DNA of 64,000 nt from Thermoleophilia bacterium (GTDB taxonomy: Bacteria; Actinomycetota; Thermoleophilia; Solirubrobacterales; 70-9), in the NCBI GenBank assembly GCA_016650125.1, contig JAENWT010000015.1, forward strand, positions 1-64,000, in the 5' to 3' direction. Numbering within the stretch: position 1 is the stretch's first letter; every line of letters begins with the position of its first letter. This document shows positions 7,867 through 16,231 of the stretch, piece after piece. The translations under genes were made by a program, and so were the position numbers. A model generated the notes under the pieces. It did no database searches, was not told where the DNA came from, and saw only the letters and a program-made list of their open reading frames with translations.

Positions 7867-8253
7867 ATGCGTGACTGGCCGCCGATCACCGAGCCCGAAC
7901 TGCTCGCACGTCTTGCGATGGACCGGGATGAGTTCTTCACCTTCGCACGTGAGTTTTCGGATGCCTGGGGGCACCGGGAGTACGAGTCGGCGTACTTCGA
8001 GCGGGCGCTCGGCTACCCGTGGGAGCGGCCGGCCGGGTCATACCTGCTGCGCGAAGGCCAGGTCTCGGTGCTCGGAGACATGGGACCGGCGCAGCGCGAA
8101 GCCGCAGTTGAAGTTCCCTACCAGCTCGGACGACTGGACGATGCCGTCTTCGAAGACATGGCCGCCGTCATCGGCCGGGCGTCCGAGACGCTCTGGCCGT
8201 ACTCAGAGCACCTGCAGGCTCCCTGGACTCCGTTTCCGTCGGCTGCCGGCTAA
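7867..8253 (+). CDS. Uncharacterised soluble protein (128 aa)
   Basis: I do not recognise this protein. It is acidic and rich in aromatic residues (Trp/Tyr/Phe, e.g. EFFTFAREFSDAWG and ALGYPWERP), with no membrane segment or signal peptide. No clear Shine-Dalgarno or leaderless signal precedes ATG 7867. Its 3' end overlaps the convergent NTF2-like gene by 4 nt. Codon use resembles the neighbours, which favours a real gene. Confidence 0.5.
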   Translation: MRDWPPITEPELLARLAMDRDEFFTFAREFSDAWGHREYESAYFERALGYPWERPAGSYLLREGQVSVLGDMGPAQREAAVEVPYQLGRLDDAVFEDMAAVIGRASETLWPYSEHLQAPWTPFPSAAG

Positions 8254-8708
8254 CCAGCGACCGGCCGGGCCAGCTCGATGTCAAGCTCGGTGAGCTGTTC
8301 GGCCGTGAGCCGGGGCGCCGGCCAGGACGTGATGTCAATGTAGGTCTCGTCGTGGACGATCAGCCCATCGACGAAGGTGAGGACCGTGCAGAACGGGGTT
8401 CGCCAGTCCGGTCCCTCGTCGGGGTCGAGCAGGAATCCCTGGATGATCACCCTGTCGCCCTGGGCCATGATGCGCTCGGACTCCGCCCGCCGGTTGGGGG
8501 CGACGTCGAGGGCGGCGCTCTCGAGCACGTGGAATGTCTCAAGACCCCGGTAGCTCATGATGCCCTTGATCTCCACCACATAGTCCGGGGAATAGCACTC
8601 GGAGACCATCGTGTGGACGTCGTTGTTGTAGAGATCGCCCCATCGCTCGACCGCTTCGAGGTTCCGGTTCTCTTCGGCGGTCGCGTTCGGGTGGTCGGTT
8701 CCGATCAT
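8250..8708 (-). CDS. SnoaL/NTF2-like domain protein
   Basis: A 152-aa cone-fold protein of the SnoaL-like/NTF2-like superfamily. Visible are the N-terminal helix with VERWGDLYNN, the strand pair around DYVVEIKG and YRGLETF, and the C-terminal FVDGLIVHDETYID strand. These proteins act as cyclases, isomerases or ligand-binding domains; the reaction here is not predictable. TAGTAT (8715-8720) ends exactly 6 nt before the ATG with no Shine-Dalgarno, suggesting a leaderless mRNA divergent from the methyltransferase gene. Confidence 0.75.
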   Translation of the reverse strand: MIGTDHPNATAEENRNLEAVERWGDLYNNDVHTMVSECYSPDYVVEIKGIMSYRGLETFHVLESAALDVAPNRRAESERIMAQGDRVIIQGFLLDPDEGPDWRTPFCTVLTFVDGLIVHDETYIDITSWPAPRLTAEQLTELDIELARPVAG

Positions 8709-8791
8709 GGGCTGATACTAACGTGGCCAAATGAGTCCTCTGGAGATTGATCCGGTTGTTGCTCGACTCACTGGTCGACTAGGATCGAAGT

Positions 8792-9658
8792 ATGGATGTG
8801 ACAAGCGGGAACACGGAAGCGGTCGAGGCTTGGGATGGTGTTCTGTTCGATCGCTTCGTCCAATTCCGCAAAGTGATGGTGGATGCTCTCGGGGCCCACG
8901 GCGACGAAGGCCTCCGGCTGCTTTCGCCCGCACCGGGCGAACGGGTAATCGACCTCGGTTGCGGGTTCGGTGACACCACCCAGAAGATCGCCGAGCTGGT
9001 CAGTCCCGGCGGCGAAGCCTTTGGCATCGATGCCGGGACAAGGTTCATCGACACGGCGACAGAAGAGTCTGCTGCGGCCGGCCTGGACAACTGCTCCTTT
9101 GCTGTCACAGACATTGAGGCAGAGGTTCCCGGAGACGGGTTTGACGCCGCCTTCTCTCGCATGGGAACCATGTTCTTCGCCAACCCGGTCACCGCAATGC
9201 GGAACGTGCGACAGGCGCTCCGGCCCGGCGGCCGGCTGTGCATGGTGGTCTGGCGGGCCAAGGACGAAAACCCGTACTTCTACCGCGCCGAGCAGATCGC
9301 CGAACGCTGGCTGAGCCACCCGGATCAGACCGATGAACCGACTTGCGGCCCGGGGCCGTTCTCGATGGCCAACGCGGACACGACCAGCGGCGTCCTCAAG
9401 GCCGCCGGTTACGAGGCGATCAGCCTGACCCGCTGCGACAAGCCGATCATGCTCGGCGAATCCCTCGACCAGGCGGTCGCCATGGTCACCTCGATCGGTC
9501 CTGCGGGCGAGCTGATCCGGGTCAACGAAGAGCGCGGCGCGGAAGTCCGCCCGGAGATCGAAGCAGCCATACGCGAAGAGTTTGCCGACCACCAGCGTGA
9601 GGACGGCATCTGGGACGAAGCCTCGACCTGGCTGGTCTCGGCCCGCGTTCCGGCCTAA
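8792..9658 (+). CDS. SAM-dependent class I methyltransferase
   Basis: 288 aa with a methyltransferase-fold N-terminal half. Motif I is VIDLGCGFGDT (about residues 52-62), the acidic end of strand 2 is FGIDAG, and a post-motif ALRPGGRLCMVVW follows. The C-terminal part resembles UbiE/COQ5-like enzymes with an insertion for substrate binding. The substrate is unknown. TAGGAT (8780-8785) lies exactly 6 nt before ATG 8792 and TTGTTG lies 18 bp further upstream, so a leaderless promoter is likely. Confidence 0.85.
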   Translation: MDVTSGNTEAVEAWDGVLFDRFVQFRKVMVDALGAHGDEGLRLLSPAPGERVIDLGCGFGDTTQKIAELVSPGGEAFGIDAGTRFIDTATEESAAAGLDNCSFAVTDIEAEVPGDGFDAAFSRMGTMFFANPVTAMRNVRQALRPGGRLCMVVWRAKDENPYFYRAEQIAERWLSHPDQTDEPTCGPGPFSMANADTTSGVLKAAGYEAISLTRCDKPIMLGESLDQAVAMVTSIGPAGELIRVNEERGAEVRPEIEAAIREEFADHQREDGIWDEASTWLVSARVPA

Positions 9659-9699
9659 CCACCACAGCCTTCCGAGAAGCCAACGAGGAAAGATTCACC

Positions 9700-9744
9700 A
9701 TGGCGGGCCCGGTCGACTGGTTCTCCTACGTCACTCTGAACTGA
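9700..9744 (+). other. 14-codon ORF with good Shine-Dalgarno
   Basis: GAGGAAAG is followed at suitable spacing by ATG 9700 and a 14-residue frame (MAGPVDWFSYVTLN) ending TGA. It sits between the methyltransferase and the convergent P450 gene. It may be a small peptide, the start of a lost gene, or chance. Confidence 0.2.
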
Positions 9745-9758
9745 CGTTTGCCGCGGCC

Positions 9759-10997
9759 TCAGGCGTTGAGCTTCACCGGCAGGGTTCGGAGCTGGTTGAC
9801 GAATCCTGAGACCACGTACTTCGGATCACCGTCGATCTCCATCTTCGGGTACCTGGCGAGCGTCTCCTCGAGGAGAATCTTCAGCTCCAGTCGTGCCAGC
9901 GCCGAGCCTAGACAGAAGTGCCTGCCCCCTGCTCCGAAAGCCTGGTGCTCCGGGTTTCGTTTGACGTCGAAGTGGTCAGGGTTCTCGTAACGCGTCTCGT
10001 CACGGTTGGACGAGACGTACCACATGACTACCGACTCGCCCTCCTTGATCTCCTGTCCCTGAAGCTCGGTGTCCTTCGTGGCAGTGCGGCGGAAATGGGC
10101 GAAGGCGGGAAACATCCTGAGCGCCTCTTCGACCGTGGACGAGACCAGCGACGGGTCGTCGAGCAGGATCTCGAGCTGCTCCCTGTCCTCGAGCAGGGCC
10201 CGCATCGCGCTGCAGTAGGTCGCCTTGGTGCTGTCGTTACCGGCGGCCATCAACAGGAAGAAGCCCATGACGATCTCGTGCTCCTCGAGCATCTCGCCGT
10301 CGATCTCCGCGTGGACCAGCACGCTGGTCAAGTCGTCGGTCGGATTCTCCCGGCGTTCGGCGATCAGCTTCCCGCAACGCTCGAACACCTCGGGCACGTC
10401 CCGCTCCATGACCGTCGTGATCCCTTCCGGGTTCACGTCGGGATCATTCGCACCGAGGATCATGTTCATCAGGCGGGCCCAGATGACGTCGTCGCCGGGC
10501 GGCAGGCCCATGAAGCTGCCGATCACGCGGGCCACGAAGGGCTGCGCGACATCGTCGACCAGGTCGCAGGTCTCCTGCCCTTTGATCTTGTCGAGGACTT
10601 CGCAGGCGAGTTCCCTGATCTCATCCTCGTGGGCATTGATCCGCTTCGGGGTGAAGCCTCCCTGGAAGAGCGCCTTGATGCGGTCGTGCTTCGGTGGGTC
10701 CATCCCGATGAACATCGACTGGATCAGTTCAAGGGGTATGACCGAATCGGTAGCCGCCGTGATTCCGCCGCGCTCGGAGGAGTAGGTCTCCCAGTCGAGA
10801 CTGACCTCACGTACACCGTCAGCCGTGGTCACCGACCAGAAGCCGTCCTCATCCGGAAAGATCGGAACCTCGGACGACCAGTGGACCGGACACTCGGATC
10901 GCATCCGTTTGAACAACTCGTTCGGCGGACCTTCGGCCCATCTCTCCTCTTCGAGGACCAGTACTTCGTCGAGCGGGATGCTGGAATCGTCTGACAC
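9759..10997 (-). CDS. Cytochrome P450 (CYP)
   Basis: A soluble bacterial P450 of 412 aa. The heme-ligating Cys (about residue 362) is in FGAGGRHFCLG, the I-helix shows AAGNDSTKA, and the ExxR pair is in EEALR. GTG 10997 is chosen because GGAGG lies 8 nt upstream; a longer frame to 11081 would add 28 residues without P450 features. It needs ferredoxin and ferredoxin reductase partners, neither of which is adjacent. Motifs resemble sterol- or terpenoid-oxidising CYPs, but the substrate cannot be assigned. Confidence 0.9.
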   Translation of the reverse strand: MSDDSSIPLDEVLVLEEERWAEGPPNELFKRMRSECPVHWSSEVPIFPDEDGFWSVTTADGVREVSLDWETYSSERGGITAATDSVIPLELIQSMFIGMDPPKHDRIKALFQGGFTPKRINAHEDEIRELACEVLDKIKGQETCDLVDDVAQPFVARVIGSFMGLPPGDDVIWARLMNMILGANDPDVNPEGITTVMERDVPEVFERCGKLIAERRENPTDDLTSVLVHAEIDGEMLEEHEIVMGFFLLMAAGNDSTKATYCSAMRALLEDREQLEILLDDPSLVSSTVEEALRMFPAFAHFRRTATKDTELQGQEIKEGESVVMWYVSSNRDETRYENPDHFDVKRNPEHQAFGAGGRHFCLGSALARLELKILLEETLARYPKMEIDGDPKYVVSGFVNQLRTLPVKLNA

Positions 10998-11116
10998 GCT
11001 GCGCCTCCGGGGGCTTGACTGGTTGCAAATCCACTCTACCGTGCGGTTACTTATGCTCGACCGATGATCAGGCGGCTCCATGCTGACGAAGCCGGACCAC
11101 AGGGTGATCCTGGCCA

Positions 11117-11140
11117 GAGGGCGCCGAAGCCGGCGCCCTC
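11117..11140 (-). terminator. Hairpin downstream of dodecin
   Basis: GAGGGCGCC (11117-11125) and GGCGCCCTC (11132-11140) form a perfect 9-bp stem with a 6-nt loop, 16 nt past the dodecin stop on the minus strand. It lacks a U-tract. It probably ends the dodecin transcript or insulates it from the P450 gene. Confidence 0.45.
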
Positions 11141-11156
11141 CGCCCTGACCGCTCCG

Positions 11157-11369
11157 CTACTCCTTGTCGTACTTGAAGGAAACCCCGAGCCGGACCCGGA
11201 ACTCGGCGATCTTGCCGTCGACGATGGTCACGTCCTCGCGGGTGACCTCGGCTATCCGCAGGTCGCGGACGGTCTTGCTCACGGTCTCGACGGCGTTGCG
11301 GGCCGCCTGTTCCCATGAGTCCGAACTGACTCCGACTACTTCTGTGACGCGGTAGACACTTTCTGCCAT
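11157..11369 (-). CDS. Dodecin (flavin-binding dodecamer subunit)
   Basis: A 70-aa protein of typical dodecin length. It reads MAESVYRVTEVVG at the N-terminus, then the helix SWEQAARNAVETVSKTV, then VREDVTIVDG-like strands ending in LGVSFKYDKE. Dodecins form hollow dodecamers that store or quench flavins (and CoA in some bacteria). GAGGAGG precedes ATG 11369. A longer frame on this strand runs into the glycosyltransferase region but is not needed. Gene order here does not reveal a specific partner. Confidence 0.9.
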   Translation of the reverse strand: MAESVYRVTEVVGVSSDSWEQAARNAVETVSKTVRDLRIAEVTREDVTIVDGKIAEFRVRLGVSFKYDKE

Positions 11370-11569
11370 GTGACTGTCCTCCTCGGTTGCTGACTGGGGT
11401 TCCATCTCCCGCAACCGATGGCAAGTCTCCGATCGCAGAAAGAAGGTCCTCTCTGAGCCTACCCCGGCAGGTCGTTCCCGAAGCGGATTTACCCGATCTC
11501 TTCGCGGTCGGTTTTTGCCCAGCTGTCCATGCCGATCAGCTGGCGGCCGGTCGAACGGATCAGGACCGG

Positions 11570-12811
11570 TCAGAGGAGCCAGGAGTAGAAGGCGTAGACC
11601 TGGGCCGTCAGGAGGCCTTTCACGATGCCGAGCGGCTTCTCGTCGATCTTGGCGGCGACGCATCCCATGAGGGTGCCCCCGAAGCCCAGGAAGTAGATGA
11701 AGAGCAGCCACCAGAAGCTTCCATTGACCACCTGGGTGCCGGTCAATGCGAGCGCGAAGGCAGCGAGGAGCGATGCGCCCACCACGCCCTGAAGGATCGG
11801 CATCAGCAGGTAGATGACTTGTTCGATCCGGGCCGGCAAATGAATGTCTGACTTCGAGATCGGACCGATCAGCTGCATCGCCTGGAGGTTGCCTTGCGAC
11901 CACCTCGTCCTTTGCTTGAAGAGCCTGTTCAGGTTCGAGAGTCCCTGCTGGTCGACCCGCGCCCGGTTGTCCTGGTGCGAGTGCCAGCCGGCTACGAGCA
12001 GCCGGAGACCCAGGTCCTGGTCTTCGGTCAGGCGGTCCCGCCACGGGCCGAGGCTCTTCACGGTGACGTCGTCGTCGCCTTCGATCGTGGTGTCGACCGA
12101 GATCAGTGCCGAGAGGCGGTTGTACTGGCCGTTGCCGCCCATCCCGGCCGTGCCCCAGTGGTTTCTTCCGACCTGGAAGAGGTGGCCGTAGATCGAGAAC
12201 TCGATGTCCTGGAACCAGGTCAGGACGTTGCCGCGGTTGTAGATCCGGACGAGGGACTGGACTCCGCCGACCTGCGGATCCTTGAAGTGGTTCGTTACGA
12301 AGCCGGGACTTTCGGGGCTGATGCGGCCGTCGGCGTCAACGATGCAGATGATCGTCCGGTCCGGGCTCGGATGGAACTCCTCCCGGATCTGCGCGTAGGC
12401 GTAATTCAGCGCGGCGGCCTTCCCCTGACGGGCCTCCGGAAGTGTCCGGGTGATCACGGCGAGGTCCGGGCCGTCGAGGCCTTCGAGGATCGTGGCGGTG
12501 CCGTCGTCGGAGCCGTCGTTGATGATCACGATCCGCTTGCTCTTCAGCTGGATCTGCTCGAGCCTTTCGATGCTGTCGATGATCGTCACTTCTTCGTTCA
12601 GAGCCGGGACCATGAAGATCCAGTCGAATTCGTCCTCCCCGCCGGACTCGGTCATCGCGTGGTCGGTCTTCAGTCCACGCACGAAAAGGAACGTCGTCCA
12701 GACCAGCATCATCAGGATGATCAGGAAGGCGACCGAGAAGAGCACCTGGAAGAACTCCGGCAGACCATCGAAAGGAAACCAGGCGGCGGCAATGGGAAGC
12801 AGGTGGGTCAA
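11570..12811 (-). CDS. Processive family-2 glycosyltransferase (membrane)
   Basis: 413 aa. An N-terminal helix (about residues 18-45) precedes a GT2 catalytic domain with VPALNEE, INDGSDDGT, IVDADGR, TEDQDLGLRLL and QRTRWSQGN. The last is the Q-x-x-R-W signature of processive synthases such as NodC, HasA, PgaC and BcsA. Three or four C-terminal helices follow. It begins 17 bp after wecB on the same strand, so the donor may be UDP-ManNAc or UDP-GlcNAc. It probably polymerises an amino-sugar glycan across the membrane; this is inference from neighbours. Confidence 0.85.
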   Translation of the reverse strand: MTHLLPIAAAWFPFDGLPEFFQVLFSVAFLIILMMLVWTTFLFVRGLKTDHAMTESGGEDEFDWIFMVPALNEEVTIIDSIERLEQIQLKSKRIVIINDGSDDGTATILEGLDGPDLAVITRTLPEARQGKAAALNYAYAQIREEFHPSPDRTIICIVDADGRISPESPGFVTNHFKDPQVGGVQSLVRIYNRGNVLTWFQDIEFSIYGHLFQVGRNHWGTAGMGGNGQYNRLSALISVDTTIEGDDDVTVKSLGPWRDRLTEDQDLGLRLLVAGWHSHQDNRARVDQQGLSNLNRLFKQRTRWSQGNLQAMQLIGPISKSDIHLPARIEQVIYLLMPILQGVVGASLLAAFALALTGTQVVNGSFWWLLFIYFLGFGGTLMGCVAAKIDEKPLGIVKGLLTAQVYAFYSWLL

Positions 12812-12828
12812 GCCGGCCTGCCGGGCTC

Positions 12829-14184
12829 TCAGGCCCTGGACTCGGAGACGGTTCCCGAGTCGGGCCAGAGCACCTCGTGTTCGTGGCGATCGCCTTCACC
12901 CCGGTCCGATTCGGGCATGGCCCGCGGGTCGAGATCCGGACGGTCGAAGACGCCCTTCTTGTATCCGGCCGCGGCAATGACGGCGCTGCGGGAGAAGCTC
13001 GAGCTGAAGCCGGCGGGTGCGGGTCCGCCGAGATAGAGATTCTCGAGTGCCGCGACGATTCGTTCCGCCGCCCGCCCGTCGCCATAGGGATTGTCGGCCC
13101 TGCTCATCGCCTGGTAGGCGGCCTCGTCATTGAGGAGAGTCGTGGTCTCGTCGAAGATCAGCCTGGGATCGGTGCCGACCAGCTTCAGGGTTCCGGCTTC
13201 GACGCCTTCTCCCCGCTCGGTCGATTCGCGGGCGACGAGGACGGGCTTGCCGAGCGACGGTGCCTCTTCCTGGATCCCTCCGGAGTCGGTGATGACCAGG
13301 TAGCAGCGGGTCAGGATCTTGGCGAACTCCGAATAGGTCGCCGGTTCGGTCAGGCAGACGTTCGGGATGTCGCCGAGCGGTTCCCACTGGGCGCGCACGT
13401 CCGGGTTCGGATGCATCGGGATGACGAACGAAACTTCGGGGTTCTCGACTGCCAGAGCCTTCACTCCTTCGGCGATTCCGTCGAGGCCGGGGCCCCAGTT
13501 CTCGCGGCGGTGAGCCGTGACCACGACCATGCGGCGGTCGGAGTGGTAGATCTCGCGGACCGCCGGGTCACTGATTTCCACCTCGAGGCCGGCGGCCCAC
13601 TGGAGCGCGTCGATGCCGGTGTTGCCGGTGACGAAGATCTGGTCGATCGGCACGTCTTCACGCACGAGGTTCTGGAGGTTGTGCCAGGTCGGAGCGAGGT
13701 TGAAGCTGGCGATGCAAGTGATCAACTGGCGGTTCAGCTCCTCTGGGAACGGGGTCAGGGTCGAGCCGGTGCGAAGGCCCGCCTCGACGTGGACCACCGG
13801 GATGCGCAGGTGGAACGAAGCCAGGGCCGCAGCGAAGGCCGAGCTGGTGTCACCGTGGACCAGGACCGCCATCGGGTAGTCGCCGGCGATCACGCCGGGC
13901 CCGTGGCCGATGGCGCCGTCAGCACCGAACTCCTCGCGGCAAAAGTCGTCGAGCCGGCCCATGACCTCGCGGACCCGGTCGTTGAGCTGATTCCGCGCCC
14001 CGCCGACCCAGAGTTCATAATCGGGCTTGATCCCGGCCAGGGCAAAGACCTCTTCGACCATCCTGTGGTGCTGGCCGGTCGAGACGACCAGTGGGCGAAA
14101 GACGTCGCTCGTCTTCAGGGCGAGGATCATCGGCACAAGCTTGATTGCCTCCGGACGGGTGCCGACGACGATCAGAATGCTCAC
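12829..14184 (-). CDS. wecB: UDP-N-acetylglucosamine 2-epimerase (non-hydrolysing)
   Basis: 451 aa; the family core is about 370 aa, and the extra C-terminal ~70 residues are charged and apparently disordered. Family landmarks are GTRPEAIK, HGDTSS, HVEAGLRTG, PFPEELNRQ, HRREN, HPNP and TDSGGIQEEAPSLGKP. WecB interconverts UDP-GlcNAc and UDP-ManNAc. The start is GTG 14184, with a weak purine run upstream. It is followed at 17 bp by the processive GT2, making a two-gene polysaccharide unit. Confidence 0.9.
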   Translation of the reverse strand: MSILIVVGTRPEAIKLVPMILALKTSDVFRPLVVSTGQHHRMVEEVFALAGIKPDYELWVGGARNQLNDRVREVMGRLDDFCREEFGADGAIGHGPGVIAGDYPMAVLVHGDTSSAFAAALASFHLRIPVVHVEAGLRTGSTLTPFPEELNRQLITCIASFNLAPTWHNLQNLVREDVPIDQIFVTGNTGIDALQWAAGLEVEISDPAVREIYHSDRRMVVVTAHRRENWGPGLDGIAEGVKALAVENPEVSFVIPMHPNPDVRAQWEPLGDIPNVCLTEPATYSEFAKILTRCYLVITDSGGIQEEAPSLGKPVLVARESTERGEGVEAGTLKLVGTDPRLIFDETTTLLNDEAAYQAMSRADNPYGDGRAAERIVAALENLYLGGPAPAGFSSSFSRSAVIAAAGYKKGVFDRPDLDPRAMPESDRGEGDRHEHEVLWPDSGTVSESRA

Positions 14185-14208
14185 TCTTTTTGACTCATGC
14201 CTCCGACT

Positions 14209-15147
14209 TTAGTTGCCGGACAGGGCGACCAGCAGCAGGACATTGCCCGCCGGGTCGTGAACCATCAGTCCTTCGTCCGTCACTTCGGTTGGGTATCCCC
14301 CGTCCTTCAGGCGCTTCACCGCCGCCGCCAGCCGGTCTCCGCCCGGGAAGACGAGCGTGACGTGGCGGAGGCCGGCCATGCCTTCCGGGCGCTGGGCCGC
14401 GACGGGACCCTGCCAGTCGTTGAAGGCGATCCGGTGCTTGAACTCACCTTCGAAATGGACATCGAGCATGCCGATCTCCGGTGTGTCGAGACCTATCTGG
14501 AAACCGAGGAGGTCGCTGTAGAAGTGCCGCGCCTGTTCCAGGTCGTTGATGTGGAGGTGGACGTGCCCGATCCAGGTCCCCGGCTTGAGTGGCCGGTCGC
14601 CCTTCTCCTCCAGGTGGCTCATCACCTCTTCGAGGTCGAGGTGGCCGACCGGTGGCAGCCGGTTGCCGTCGGCGTCGATCAGTTCGGGCCGCCCGGGTAC
14701 CGACAGGTCCACGTCCTTGACCCGTTCGGGGGTCTCGAGGGTGATCTCCACCCCGTTGCCGTCGAGGTCGTCGAGGTAAGTCGCTTTCGAAAAGACGTGC
14801 TCGGTCGGGCGGTTCGGATAACGCGCGGAAAGGAGGCGGGCGAGCACGTAGGCGAACTCGGCCGCGTCCGGGACGTGCACCGCGACGTGGTAGAGGCCGG
14901 CGTGGCCACGCTGCGACGGGCTGTCGGCTCCGGGGTGAAGGACCAGGAGCACGCGGCCGCCGGTCCCCACGGAAATCTCGTCTTCGGTCTGACCGAGTAT
15001 CTGGAGACCGAGCACGTCACGCCAGAAGTGCAGCGAGCGCTCGCCGTCGGTCACGTCGAGATGGACCGGGCCGTGGGCGGCGGTCTCGTTCGGCTTCCAG
15101 TTCGCCTGTTCGGCGGGCCGGGTCTGTTCTGAAGTCTGGGAAATCAT
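14209..15147 (-). CDS. Two-domain VOC (extradiol dioxygenase-like) enzyme
   Basis: 312 aa with two vicinal-oxygen-chelate modules. Metal-ligand positions are visible at GPVHLDV, LYHVAVHV and the Glu of GVEITLE in the first half, and at IGHVHLHI and LRHVTLVF in the second. The size and ligand spacing match ring-cleaving dioxygenases of the MhqO/CatE type that remove quinone or catechol compounds. ATG 15147 has GAGGAGGG upstream. Transcription probably starts at the promoter 15194-15222, which carries a MarR-type operator, so quinone or electrophile induction is plausible. Confidence 0.8.
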   Translation of the reverse strand: MISQTSEQTRPAEQANWKPNETAAHGPVHLDVTDGERSLHFWRDVLGLQILGQTEDEISVGTGGRVLLVLHPGADSPSQRGHAGLYHVAVHVPDAAEFAYVLARLLSARYPNRPTEHVFSKATYLDDLDGNGVEITLETPERVKDVDLSVPGRPELIDADGNRLPPVGHLDLEEVMSHLEEKGDRPLKPGTWIGHVHLHINDLEQARHFYSDLLGFQIGLDTPEIGMLDVHFEGEFKHRIAFNDWQGPVAAQRPEGMAGLRHVTLVFPGGDRLAAAVKRLKDGGYPTEVTDEGLMVHDPAGNVLLLVALSGN

Positions 15148-15179
15148 TGCGATCCCTCCTCGAACCATCGAGTCAGAAG

Positions 15180-15222
15180 TAGTTGCTTAGGCAACTATAC
15201 CGGGATTCACCCCGAACTTCAA
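15180..15222 (-). promoter_or_regulatory. Sigma70-type promoter with MarR-like operator for the VOC gene
   Basis: On the minus strand, TTGAAG (15217-15222) and TATAGT (15194-15199) are 17 bp apart. The 18-bp inverted repeat TAGTTGCTTAGGCAACTA (15180-15197; arms 7 bp, 4-bp centre) overlaps the -10 and the expected transcription start. That is ideal for a repressor of the MarR type, whose sites commonly read TTGC-N-GCAA. No MarR gene lies in the immediate vicinity. Confidence 0.7.
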
Positions 15223-15231
15223 GCCCCCAAG

Positions 15232-15408
15232 CTAAAAGAGGAGCGTGACCAGGCCCACGACGAGCAGCACGGCGAGGATCGCGGCGCCCACCTTCAGCGC
15301 CGGCCCGGAGATGAAGAGGTCCGGCGAACCGGTGGCCTCGTTATCGATCCCCAGTTCTTCCATCTCTTCCTTGATTTCTTCCGCCGTCTCGACGTGGTCG
15401 TGTTCCAT
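15232..15408 (-). CDS. Tail-anchored small membrane protein (58 aa)
   Basis: The frame from ATG 15408 to TAG encodes 58 residues. The first ~30 are acidic and helical (ETAEEIKEEMEELGID), and residues about 36-57 form a single hydrophobic helix ending LLF at the C-terminus. This is a tail-anchor layout with a cytoplasmic acidic domain. TAGGCT (15415-15420) lies exactly 6 nt before the ATG, the leaderless pattern seen elsewhere, and the gene is divergent from the VOC gene at 15478. Function unknown. Confidence 0.6.
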   Translation of the reverse strand: MEHDHVETAEEIKEEMEELGIDNEATGSPDLFISGPALKVGAAILAVLLVVGLVTLLF

Positions 15409-15477
15409 GCGGCCAGCCTATTGCCCTCGACCGATGTCCGGTGTTACATCGTGACGGAATCGGGCTACGATCAGACC

Positions 15478-15831
15478 ATGATCACCGGACTAGATTTCGT
15501 CGCCGTCCCGTCAACCGATTCCCAGCGCAGCCGGGATTTCTACGTCGACACCCTCGGCCTGAAACCCGACGAAAAGGCCAACTTGGAATTCTGGGTCGAG
15601 GACACCTGCTTCAGCATCTGGGAGCCGAGCTCGGCCGGGATGGAGTTCTCGCCTTCGAAGATGTCACACCTCTCCCTCCACGTCGATGACATCGACGCCG
15701 CCAAGGCCGAGCTTCAAGCCAAGGGCGTCGAGTTCCACGGTGACAACTTCGACACGGGTGTCTGCCACATGGCACTTTTCTCGGACCCCGACGGCAACGG
15801 GCTGATGCTGCACCACCGCTACGCCGACTGA
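15478..15831 (+). CDS. Single-domain VOC/glyoxalase-like protein
   Basis: 117 aa from ATG 15478, a normal length for one VOC module (glyoxalase/bleomycin-resistance fold). Landmarks are ITGLDFVAVP, SRDFYVDTLGL, LEFWVED, SHLSLHVDDID and LFSDPDGNGLMLHHR. TACGAT (15466-15471) lies exactly 6 nt before the ATG, and a TTACAT 16 bp upstream could be the -35, again suggesting leaderless transcription. An earlier start at 15394 would overlap the divergent gene and is not preferred. Substrate unknown. Confidence 0.8.
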   Translation: MITGLDFVAVPSTDSQRSRDFYVDTLGLKPDEKANLEFWVEDTCFSIWEPSSAGMEFSPSKMSHLSLHVDDIDAAKAELQAKGVEFHGDNFDTGVCHMALFSDPDGNGLMLHHRYAD

Positions 15832-16231
15832 GCTTGAGCGGGCCTTCGGGCCGGAGTAGGATCGGCGCGGAACCCCCCCCCTCCCCTCCCGAAAGACATC
15901 ACCGATGTTCACTGTGCGCGAGCAGCAAGAGATCGAAACGGCCAAATCATCCGACCTACAGACACCGGGTTCTTGGTAAACCAGATCTGCCCCGGGAGCG
16001 ACGTTTTTGGGCGCCTCTGAAGCTGGGTTTCATGCCCGCATTTTAATAAACATCTGGTACTTGGCTTATACAGCGGGATAAACAGGTTCGTACGAGAAAA
16101 CCCCCAACGGGCTTGCGAACACCCGTGTTTAGCTGATACGTTCCTTTCGAGCACCACTGGACGGCCCACAGTATTCGGGCTCAAGGGCAGCACAATCGTC
16201 GGAGCGCAACCCTTAGGAGAGACTGAACACC
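15832..16231. other. 400-bp intergenic region before the sigma factor gene
   Basis: It holds GGCC-TTCG-GGCC (15841-15852), a stable UUCG hairpin 10 nt past the VOC stop and a likely terminator. It also holds a run of nine C (15873-15881) and an AT-richer stretch (about 16040-16080) that probably contains the promoter of the sigma gene. I could not fix a -35/-10 pair with confidence. No credible ORF is seen. AGGAGA lies before ATG 16232. Confidence 0.5.

Noticed and set aside
15873-15881. C9 homopolymer as a phase-variable tract
   Set aside because: It is intergenic, not in a coding frame or between -35 and -10 elements that I could identify.
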